DNA of 64,000 nucleotides, from the NCBI GenBank assembly GCA_013368325.1, contig JAACJK010000002.1:310001-374000 (forward strand), read 5' to 3'. A program made the position numbers and the translations under genes. The notes below the pieces were generated by a model. The model was not told the DNA's origin and made no database searches. It worked only from the letters and a program-made list of their open reading frames with translations. Each line of letters begins with the position of its first letter. Within the stretch, counting starts at the first letter, position 1. Of the stretch, positions 45,004 through 54,548 are shown piece by piece. Origin of the DNA: Ephemerocybe angulata. Taxonomy: Eukaryota > Basidiomycota > Agaricomycetes > Agaricales > Psathyrellaceae.

Positions 45004-45666
45004 TTAAGATGAGATCCAGATCAATTTCATAAACGCACTGTGCCATCCAATGCCTACACGTACCCCTTCCCATATACTTATGGGTACGATACACATGTTG
45101 TTTGCACTCATGATTGTGTCTTTCAGATTCTGAAGCAACTCTGCCGGTAGCTGACTAACACCCCAGCCACGGATTCAAGATAAGCGCCCATCACACAACA
45201 TAAAGCAACACAAATACCTTTCATACTTCACCCCACTCTTCTTCAAACTCGCGACCAAAATCAAAGGATCCATAATCAGATCTACAACATCAAATAAGCG
45301 CCCGTCCATAGATCGTCCCTCACCCGTGGTGAGCAACTCACCTACAGCATACCCATCGGGCACAATCCCACTCTTCCGGATACTGGACGGAACGGGAAGG
45401 TACTGATTCTCCCCATCCTCGCCGGTTATGACCATCTGCTCCGCGCGCGTGGCCCCCGCGTACTCGAGGTCCTCGATGAAGGTGTCCCGCGTGATCAGGA
45501 CTTCTCCTTCCGGGATTTCTTCCTCCTCGTCTCCCTGGCCCTCTTCCTCCTCCTCCTCCTCTTCTCCTTCTTGTTCTTCCGCCTCTTCTTCTTGTGTACT
45601 CCTACTCTCTAGCGCCTCCACACCATCCTGCACTACTGGTCGATCTTCGAAATCACGAATAGACAT
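45004..45666 (-). CDS. Small acidic protein, unknown function
   Basis: The ATG at 45666 begins MSIRDFEDRPVVQDGVE. Residues about 20-55 are almost all Glu, Gly, Gln and Asp (for example EEEEEEEEGQGDEEEE). A conserved-looking part follows: ITRDTFIEDLEYAG, YLPVPSSIRKSGIVPDGYAV, then, after an intron ending near 45284, DLIMDPLILVASLKKSG. A second short intron leads to a last exon starting QLPAELLQNLKDTIMSANN and ending at 45004. That exon is less certain because the frame could also stop near 45175. I do not recognise the family. It is divergent from the gene at 46303. Confidence 0.6.
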
Positions 45667-46302
45667 CAATCACTGAGTAGGGGCGGCGAAGAGAGGGGTT
45701 CAGGGCGTGCCAGCGGTCGTGCTGTTAAGAAAAGAAGAGGTGAATAAGATATATAGCCCTGAATGTGACAGAGAAACTGAATCGATGGTGAAGAATCAGA
45801 AGATGACAAGAACCAAGTCATACGAGGGCGGCGAAGTGCTGTGCAGCGCGCGCGCTGGGAGTTGCCGGAGACTGACTGAGCCGAGACGGCCGACATCCAG
45901 CCTGGAGGCGCTAAATCGCGGCTGTTCGGGCGCTTGTCACTTTCTACATAATAATCCTGTAACTACATACGAGGTTAGGTTAATTACCAGTGGTGGCAAG
46001 CGGGTAACTATGTTCTCCTTCACATCGTGTCAAATGACCTTTGCTTCTTTGCGGAACCAACATGCTTCCACTCTGGAACGTGCCGCACGGATTCAGAGCT
46101 TAATGCTATCTATCACGGCAACCGTCACGCTCGCCACCGGTCACAGTGACCCATCTGTATAAGAACCAAGCACATTGCCTGCCGATGCCCCACAATCAAG
46201 ACTTGTCAGGGAATCCAGAGATCGATGGGCATCCGCCATTCCCTGCCTCGTCTTCGACATACCACCTTTACTACTAGCATCTCTAACACGATCATCTATC
46301 GC
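45667..46302. other. Divergent intergenic region, no supported gene
   Basis: About 640 bp separate two divergently transcribed small genes. Short open frames on both strands have no features. Confidence 0.45.
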
Positions 46303-46950
46303 ATGGCTATGAGCAGCCAATCCAAGGGCGAAGCGCCCCTTCTCCAATTCTTTAACCTCTATTCGCCCGGATTCCAGTACGACCCCCAGCAGCCTGCGAC
46401 GAGCGAGTTTCGAAGGCTCCGTCAGTACAAGGGCTGGAAGAAGAAGGACCCCAGGGAGAAGGAGGCGCATTTCAAGTTCAAGCAGGCGCTGACTGCTCAG
46501 TTCAACAAGAACTATGGGACGGACGAAGAGAGCCTCACTTCGTGGCAGGCGCTTTGCGCTGCGGTGCGCATCGACCCCATCCCCGATACCTTACAAGAGG
46601 CTCGCCGAGTACGTTCGTCTCCTTTCGTGTACGTATGTGCACTGTATGCCTATTGCTGATTGCTTGGATGGCAGGCGTTTGGGAAGGTCCACGTCAACTT
46701 GGTGGACCTCACCCAAGGTTACGACAACGGAAAGCCCGTGACGATCTTCGACACCGTTTTCGAGCTCAGCAAGTATACGAAGGAGAACGACTTGATCTTC
46801 CCAAAAGATAGGGCAAAGGCTGGGGGGCTTTTGAGGTGCCTCCTTCGAAAGATCAACAACCCAATGGCCGATCGAAGGTCTGGCGGCGCGAGAGGTGGGA
46901 GGAAGGGAAAGGGCAAGAAGGATCTGAGTACCATAGATTTGGATTTTTAG
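46303..46950 (+). CDS. Conserved small protein, unknown function
   Basis: Two exons (46303-46608 and 46675-46950) give 193 residues, starting MAMSSQSKGEAPLLQFFNLY. Visible features are FFNLYSPGFQYDP, an EFRRLRQYKGWKKKDPREKE basic stretch, the FNKNYGTDEESLTSWQALC motif, and after the intron VHVNLVDLTQGYDNGKPVT with FDTVFELSKYTKENDLIFPK. The C-terminus is Gly/Arg/Lys-rich (GGARGGRKGKGKKDL). The pattern is that of a small protein widely found in fungi but unnamed as far as I know. There are no membrane segments or signal peptide. Confidence 0.78.
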
Positions 46951-48104
46951 CCTGGCAAAAGCCCTGGGTTTCTTTTCACAGATGTAAACGGGGTATTATA
47001 TGCACCTTTTGGTGTTGAATGCAGAGCCGTGAGCTCGAGAACCATCAGATCCTATCTGGCGCTAAAATCAATGATGGGCGCTTATCAAGCTGGGAGCATC
47101 CCAGCGGGGCTCAGCGACATCGGCGGCAAGTCCTGCTTCATGTCTATCGCTGCGAGTGAGGCGATCGCTGTGATTCAATCTGGATGATATGAGTAGCCTA
47201 CCATTCGCACGGCGGGGCTTCGAAAATAAAGTAGTGATCTCATCATCCCAAGGCTGTTCCCGACCGTCATCTTCGCCAACGAACAACTCCTCGTTTCATC
47301 TCGCACTGGAAGACATCACCGACGGCGACCTCTATTGCCAACCTCTAAAAACGACGACTACAACCGTAGTCGAGCCGACGACATCCGAGGACAACGCCCC
47401 CGTACGCAGTTGTACTGTCCTGCAACAAGATGACCCCGCCTCTGACAACCTCCCACAGTGATACCTACGCACATCTCGATATGAGATGCCATGGCATCTT
47501 CCAGCGCTCACTATCCTGTCCTCCTCCAACTCCCGTCGGTGATGCTGTGCCGCCTCGGGGCCTCAGCTCAAGCCACGGATCGGCCATTCAAGTTGATTCA
47601 ACGCTGTATCTCCAACTTACCCCTTGATGAACAAACTATACCTGCTCCACCCCTGCTTCATTGGCCGTCGCGCTCCCAGCATGAGTGCATATGCATCTCA
47701 CATCTTCCGTCGCCCCTACAGCGGATGAATCATACCAGTGCAAACAACACGGAGCGATGACGATATCGTTTGTGAACGGAACACTCTAAAAGCATAAGTG
47801 AGCTCTTCGGGGTGTTGATGGATTCTTTTTGTGTTTGCCCTGTTAACCTCCGAGAAGCTTGACCCGACCGACTGTCCAAGTTCCCGAGCCCTTCTTCTAT
47901 CTGCGGAGTACCTAACGATTGTCAGTAACACGTCGGGGATCGAGTCTTCACCTCAACATTCTTCTATTCACTGGACGCTAATAAGCCTGAACCGATGTTA
48001 CAATGTTTAGGACCGTACCCCATTGACACACCCCCATTCAGTCTGGGTCTAGCACAAGCTGCAGTGAACATCCCAACTTCACTTCACTACGACACCAATC
48101 CACA
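46951..48104. other. Intergenic region, no supported gene
   Basis: Over 1.1 kb with only short, overlapping open frames on both strands. None has a domain, codon pattern or paralogue I can support. Confidence 0.45.
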
Positions 48105-48656
48105 ATGATGTCCCTAGCAGTAGCCGAAGACTACCCGCCCACACCCCGCACCGACTTCCCCACCTCCTACAAACTCCTGCTCAGCCTCTCCCTCTTCCTC
48201 CCAACCATCATCGCCGCCCTCTCCCTCTCGCAGCACCTCGGCCGCTCCTCAGCCTACATCGCCCCCACAACCTCCCTCCTCACCCTCTTGCACGCCCTCC
48301 TCGTCGGCACCCTCTGCTACCGCCAATCACGCCTCCCACCTACCTTCAGCCCGCGCGGTGCTCTGCGCAGCCCCGCGACGCGCACGGGCAACCTCGCTGC
48401 GAGCTACGCGTTGTACGTGCTGTGGGTCGTGACGTTCGTGCTGCTCGTCATCGCGACGTCGCGCGCGGCGTACTGGTTTATGCACCCGCCTGGTGCGATG
48501 ATGTTGGATAGGAAGAGGGCGGCGCTGGAGGCGGGGCTTTCGGGTGTGCAGGCGTGTGTGACGCTGGTGTTTGCGGTGCTGTGTACGAGGGACCGACGGA
48601 GGTTTCGGGCGAGGACGCAGAGGCAGACGCCGGGGTGGGCGTCGTGGTTCTTGTGA
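48105..48656 (+). CDS. Small four-helix membrane protein, unknown function
   Basis: This is a single-exon gene of 183 residues. The ATG at 48105 (MMSLAVAEDYPPTP) is followed by four hydrophobic segments: LLLSLSLFLPTIIAALSL, TSLLTLLHALLVGTLCY, ASYALYVLWVVTFVLLVIA and GVQACVTLVFAVLCTRD. The C-terminus is Arg-rich (RDRRRFRARTQRQ), predicting a cytosolic tail. The layout is like that of the 21963 gene. A truncated, diverged copy of its 5' half lies at 50815-50990. No family name can be given. Confidence 0.75.
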   Translation: MMSLAVAEDYPPTPRTDFPTSYKLLLSLSLFLPTIIAALSLSQHLGRSSAYIAPTTSLLTLLHALLVGTLCYRQSRLPPTFSPRGALRSPATRTGNLAASYALYVLWVVTFVLLVIATSRAAYWFMHPPGAMMLDRKRAALEAGLSGVQACVTLVFAVLCTRDRRRFRARTQRQTPGWASWFL

Positions 48657-49633
48657 TATGGATGTAGGTTTGGATAGATACATAGAGATTCCGTGTACAC
48701 TACATACTCTTCTTGTTCGCTGTCCTCGCTAGATTATTTATTGGTCTCCATCACACACTCTGTACTTTATCTGTAGTATCTTCACTCCTGTTGTACAACT
48801 AGGAATCCACACCTCTTGTTCTCTCGTCTAGCGACATCGGTGCAGATTGCAGAGGTGGTGAGATTTGGAGAATGTGCGCTTGGCGTTTCTGAGCCTCAAG
48901 AGCCCTTAAGCTACATACCCTTTACGAAACCATATACCCTATAATAGTAGTATAAATACTTTTCGAAAATTAGGAGAATAGGGATAGGGATAGGGCATTA
49001 CCTTATAAAGAGGGATACGGATAGTATATAGTTGGAGTTCTAGCGACGGCGCGCCGCGAGACTTACCTTTGAGGCTTCCAAGTTCCGGCCTGGGTCATAC
49101 ACTCTCCGTAGTTTGGGCTTTCGCAGTCGTAGAAAGTCGTCTCCAGTCGAGCCAGGGTCATTCTCTCCTGTGTTTCAGCATTTTTTTTTCCAAAAGCCAG
49201 TGCGCCGCATGGCGAAACTGAGGTGAGATTGGTACTGATAAGTGCGAAAAAGCTGCTAGCGTTCTTATGTCAGTAGGTACTAAGTAGAGGTTCTTAGACG
49301 GGTCGCTTGGAAATGGCCTGGCTCGTCTCTCTGATTGCAAGCGACTTGGATTCCCATTTATTGGAAGATAGACTAGAGAGAGTCTATTGCAATACCTGTT
49401 TCATGACGCTCTTGCCCACCCTACATCATTCCAATCGGTCTGAGGTCGTCCATCCACATGGTACCTTCGCTCAGAAGTCCCGTATTGCATTTCAACGATC
49501 ATGATGCCCGTACATAGATAGCCGTAGAGGCGATGTGGATGCGCGCCAATCAACGAACGGCCACCCTACGTATAAAACCAAGGTCTTTTTCAATCGAAAA
49601 ATAGTGCAGAACAAACCACCCCACCGGCTTCCC
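48657..49633. other. Intergenic region, no supported gene
   Basis: Contains AT-rich stretches and a short GGGATA run near 48975-48995. No gene is recognised. Confidence 0.45.
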
Positions 49634-50665
49634 ATGAAGTTCACTCTCGCCCCGCTCGTCAGCTTGGTCTTTGGCGCATCCTATCTGATCGCCAACGCCA
49701 CTGCGTACTCTTACATCGTGCGTTGCCCCTGGAGAAACTGTACAGAGCGTCATACTAATCCACTTTAACAGGACTATAATGAGCTCGATGCTCGTTACCA
49801 GATCGACGAGGTCCTGTCCGAGCGTGGCTTCGGTCTCGAAGCGCGCGAGACCATCGACGTTCCTTTCCAACCCTCGCTCCGAGCCTTCCTCGAGGAAGCT
49901 GTTACCGCACACCGCCGCTCCATGAGCGAATACGAGAACCACCTTGAAGCGCGCGCCATGATCACTGTGCACGCCAACATCCCCGGGAGCAACATCATCA
50001 CCTTGCAAGTCCCCCCTGACATGAAGCCCCCAGCCTTCAAGCAAGCTATCAAGGATTCGAAAAAGGCGCCGGGCTTTGAGCCTGATGATTTCGTAGCGCG
50101 CCTTGGGTGGAAGACGCTTGATGACTCGAGGTCCCTTAGGGACAACAACGTGAGAGATGGGGTTACGACGGTTGACTTCGTCAAGAAGATCACGGTGAAT
50201 GCCTGGGTCAACCTCAGAAATTCAAACGGGTGCAAGAAACCGAAAGTAAAAGTCGACCCTGACATGATGCTCCCAGCTTTCAGGGCAGTTGTCGGGAAAA
50301 TGGGCTTTGACCTTAACGCTTACGAAGCGCGCCTTGTCCTAGGGCCCAAGACTGGGCCCGAAGGCAAGCTTGACGAATTCAAGACACTTAGGGGAAACGG
50401 CGTGGTAGAGGGGTCCAGCATTAGCTTCCAGCCTATGATCGAGTTTCCCGTCAGCATCGTCGGACGAGAAGGAACGGTCGTCATGAAAGCCGCCACTGAC
50501 TTGAAGGTCTCAGCATTCAAGAAACTTGTTGAGGGGAAACTGGGGATTGACCTTGGAAAATACCAAGCGCGCGGCGCAGACGGAAAAATCCTTTCGACAC
50601 TTAGCACGCTTCGCGCGGCTGGGGTGGACAATGGGACAAAAGTTCAATACACCCCCGCCGTGTAG
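49634..50665 (+). CDS. Secreted protein with three ubiquitin-like repeats
   Basis: Two exons (49634-49717 and 49772-50665) give 325 residues. The start MKFTLAPLVSLVFGASYL with IANATA following is a clear signal peptide, so the protein enters the secretory pathway. A conserved segment (DYNELDARYQIDEVLSERG, QPSLRAFLEEAVTAHRRS) precedes three ubiquitin-fold-like repeats at about residues 93-165, 168-250 and 251-325. Each has a beta strand, a P-x-x-M/L-x-x-x-x-F-K/R helix start, and a TLR-x-x-x-V near its end (SLRDNNVRDG, TLRGNGVVEG, TLRAAGVDNG). It ends TPAV without Gly-Gly, so it should not be conjugated like ubiquitin. The paralogue at 61252 shares the leader, the intron position and the 3' UTR but has one repeat. 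The function is not known to me. Confidence 0.72.
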
Positions 50666-50814
50666 GGGTTGCCCATCGCTATGGGGTAATTTTATGTATA
50701 CTACCTGAATGTATTCAATCTCTGGCGTCCTACAGAACTTTTCTGGTCACTTTCAAGCTTTAAGTAACTGTAGCTAAGCGCTCTGACACCTTGCTACATA
50801 CACTCAGTCGAATC

Positions 50815-50990
50815 GCATTTCTGCCGACACCGACTTCCCCTCCACCTGCAGACTCCTCCTCACCCTCCCCCTCTTCCTCTCAACAACCATCGCGCCCTCT
50901 CCTTCTCGCACCACTTCGGCCGCGCCTCCCTCCCACAGCCTTAGACTCCCTGTACATTATCTGTAGTATCCCAACTCTTGTTGTGTAGCT
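50815..50990 (+). pseudogene. Truncated relic of the 48105 membrane-protein gene
   Basis: The stretch around 50818-50935 aligns with codons about 10-50 of the 48105 gene. Shared strings include CACCGACTTCCCC and CCTCCCCCTCTTCCTC, and GGCCGC with a CTCC string. It has deletions that break the frame. The sequence then jumps to a piece like the 3' flank of that gene (TTATCTGTAGTATC at about 50957, also at 48767). The middle and last helices are missing. Confidence 0.65.
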
Positions 50991-51593
50991 AAGCGAGGGC
51001 GCCAGCCGCCTTCCAACAAAATTTGACGCGAGCGCCTAAATAACACCATTCAAGATCATAAATAAGATGGGAGGTATATAACGGTTTACAAGGAGTCACT
51101 AGTCAAACAAACATACATCAGCGATGAACAATACATCTGTACTGAACCAGCAACAGCAAATCAAGAAACAGAGATAGAGAGAAAAAATACATAGTTAGAG
51201 CCAAGCGAAACATTGAGGAGGGGTTATCAGGTAAGTGGTACAACAGGGGCATCACATCATAAGTAAGTAGTCGATACAACACCGAGAAGCAGAAGTAAAG
51301 CAGGAATGGGAATCAGGTATTCATATAGGAATAGAAGAGAAAGGGAAGGAATTGAAGGAGTACATCCGGTAAACCAAAGGAGTTTTCGAAAAGAGATGAG
51401 ATGGGAGCATGGCGGGTAGGGCCCGTGGCACCGAGTGCCAGGTATAGATCCAGCACGACGTCACCTTCAGATCGACATCGTGCAGATCATTATTTCATCC
51501 ATTCATTCAATTGAATGAACGAATGTCGACGCAATGATCGAGATGATTAACCTCCCTCCCGCCGTCAAAGTCAAAACGATCCACTGAAGATGC
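50991..51593. other. Intergenic region, no supported gene
   Basis: This is the presumed 3' flank of the RCC1-PHD gene on the minus strand. No coding region or RNA gene was recognised. Confidence 0.45.
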
Positions 51594-54235
51594 CTACGAC
51601 CTCTTCTTCTTCGCCGCTGTCACAAACATCCATCCATCAGTATCAGTTCACATCACCCAAACCACAAGAAACAAAGAAAGCAACGCACCTCCACCCCTCC
51701 CCGCCGAAGCCTTCCTCTTCGCCCCCACATCACTCTCACTCGACTCATCAAAATCATCCTCCTCATACTGCTGCTCCACCTTAGGCGCGGGCGGCGGCGC
51801 CTTATGCACGCCAAACCTTGGCTTCTTCTGCTTCTTCCAGAACGCGCCGACGGGGGCGCCGGGGCCGTCGGTCACGCAGAGCGGGCAGAACCACTCGCCT
51901 GCGGGGATTTCGGAGAGTGGCGGGCTGAGGCAGGCGAGGTGCCAGGGGGCGTCGCACTGTTTGTCATGTAACGTGTAGAATTATAGAACGGGTCGGTCGG
52001 TCAATATGGGGGAAAGGGAGGGTTGGGGAGGGGAGAGACGAACCTTGTCGCATTCGAGAGGATCTCCAGTATCCTTCTTGCACTTGACGCAAGACGGGGG
52101 AGGCTGGACTTCCTCCGGATGCCGCGGCAACTCCGAAAACTTATCATTCGGCCTCGCCAAGAAAAGCGTCGTGTTCTGTCCCGCAGCAATACTACACTCT
52201 CATCAGCATTCCCCATTATCACTGCATGCTGGGTGGTAAAATACGCACTCGATAACATCGATACCACTTAGCGGGATGTTGCGGGTAGGCTTGGTCGCAC
52301 TCTTAGGCTCTTCGGGGCCGAGGCCAAGTTCGCCGTTGGCGGCGTTTTGGCCCCAGCAGACGGTCATGGGCGTGCCGTCGTCGTCGGGGGTGACGAGCCA
52401 GTGTGTCACGCCTCCACTGCGGGCTAGCAGGACCTTGCAACCCCTATCGAACCAAATGTATGTTAGCGAACCGTTAACGGATACTTGGATACTTGGACGT
52501 GAGGAGGAGGGGGACTCAAAGCGTACATGACTTCCTGGATGAAGCGGAACGTGGAGTAGGGCGATCCGGAGGAACCTTCGCCGCTGTTCTTCCACTATGA
52601 GGAGGAGGTGTTGTTAGTGGGTGGATGAGGGGAAGAGGTGGTGGGAAGTACCTTTCCGGCCATGTAGAACATTCCTTGTTTGTCTGCGACGATACTGCTT
52701 GAAGGGCCGGCTACGATATCGGATCCCATGGTCGCTTCATTCGGGCCAGCGAACTATCAGAGTGTCAGCATTTCAAACCGAGAGTACAGGTCAATCAATC
52801 GTCAGGAGAGCGAGCGTACCTGGGGAACAGTCTTCGGCTTCAAAGCATCGACCTGGTTTCCCAGGCCAAGTCGGCAATAGCCATTGTAACCCCACCCGTA
52901 TACAACACTGCGAACATAGTGAGAATAAAACTTTATTTATGGGAGGAAAGAAAGCATATCAGCGTACCCAGTGTCGTCGAGAGCTAAACTGTGTTGCGGG
53001 CCAGACACAATCTTCACAATCTTCTTCCCGGCCAACTCCTTGACGAAGACTAGTACAAAGCAATGCTTAAAGTGAGTAGAAGTTCTGATTTAGGGCACTC
53101 GGTGGGAAATTCGTACTGGGCTTCGTCTCGACGTCGTAGGCAGTCTTGTTTCCTGTTATGATTCGTTCACCAGTGATACCATTCCCAAGCTGCCCAGTCG
53201 CAGCGCTTCCAAACGTAAACACTGATGACAAGTAGAGGGTGTGAGCATGGATGATGAGCGCGAACTTGACGGCGAGATGGGGGACGGAGGACGACGATCC
53301 GCGAACTCACCTTTGCCGGTATCGGTGAGCACCACCGAGAACGTCGTTCCAGCCGAAGCCTGCACGATGTGCTGCCTATTCCCCTGATGCGTTACAGGCA
53401 CGGCCTTGAATCCCGACACCTCCGGGCACGGCGTCTGGCCACACTACAGGAAGAGTGAGCCACGACTCAAGCATAGCAGTAATCCACGGCCACACACCTG
53501 GCCGACAACATTCGCCCCCGCCGCCCACACCGTCCCATCGCTCCCCACCAACACGGTGTGATTCCGCCCACACGCCGCGTACACAAAACTAGTCCCCTTG
53601 GGCGCGCCGAGGTCCGTGGGCTTCAAGCACACAGGCGCGTTCTCCGAGACGTAGTCGACGTCCACGACGCCGAGGCAGCTCGAGCCGTTGCGCCCAAACA
53701 GCCACGCCTGGCCGTCCACGTCGAGGGCCACGAAGTGGCAGCCGCTGCACGACGTGTGGATGGACACGACTTTGACGTTGAGCAGCGAGCGGAGGATGTG
53801 GGGTTCCAGCAGGTCCGGGTTTCTGCAGAACGAGCGCCCGTGGACACGGGACCCTTGTTAGTAGTAGTACATAGATTGAATGGCACCATAGGCGAAACGG
53901 CTACCCCGCATTGCATTTTCGGGGTCTAAAGCCAGGTTGAATGGGCTACTCACATGGGTCCCTCGCCCTCGCCCGCCTTTCCTGCGCCCTTCTTCCCAAG
54001 TTTTGGCCTATAAAGGTCGACAAGGCACCCGAGAGTAGGTTATTAAGGTGAATTCAGCCATGTTTCCCAACCGAAAGTCAGGGGGAGCACCCACCAGTCG
54101 GTGCCGCCAGCTATGAGGACTATTTAAAAAACGGGAATCAGCTGGGACGGTTCTATATCCAGGCTAAGCACACGTACTTCGGCCCCATTGGGGCTCTTTC
54201 GAGGCGGTAGAGCCTGCTAAAGCGGTGTTTGCCAT
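51594..54235 (-). CDS. RCC1-repeat protein with C-terminal PHD finger
   Basis: The ATG at 54235 begins MANTALAGSTASKEPQWGR. About ten short introns split the gene. RCC1-type propeller blades are visible in order: SGCHFVALDVDGQAWLFGRN, RNHTVLVGSDGTVWAAGAN, QASAGTTFSVVLTDTGK with VFTFGS-type sequence, VSGPQHSLALDD with VVYGWGYNGYCRLG, and VCWGQNAANGELGLG. A Cys-rich module follows (PSCVKCKKDTGDPLECDK then CDAPWHLACLSPP and GEWFCPLC), which is a C4HC3 PHD finger that typically reads histone H3 tails. The acidic C-terminus ends in a Lys/Arg cluster (AAKKKRS), likely a nuclear signal. Role: probably a chromatin-bound propeller protein; the partner is unknown. The gene appears intact. Confidence 0.82.
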
Positions 54236-54548
54236 TGTGCTGGGTGAAATAGTGGGGAAAGGGGCGTGCGCCAGATCGTTTACGCCCAAACAAAACCAAC
54301 CCAGGTCCGGCGTCAGTCAGCGCCGTTCTGATTCATCCTCAATTCATGATGGCAGCATGCAAATGCGATTTAGGTATGTACAGCGACGATAATATTACAT
54401 GCTAGTCTGCCCTGCATCAGATTTCATACATCATCCATCCTTCTACTTCTCTCTGGCGCCTGGCCAATTGCCATGCTATCATCCCCCCTCGCGGATTCCT
54501 GTGCGGAAGGCCGGTGTGGGAACCCCGTTGATGCGCCCACGCCGTCGT

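Noticed and set aside
48970..48998. GGGATAGGGATAGGG run resembling telomere-like repeats
   Set aside because: Only about three imperfect units, and the fungal telomere unit is TTAGGG. There is no other subtelomeric sign here.
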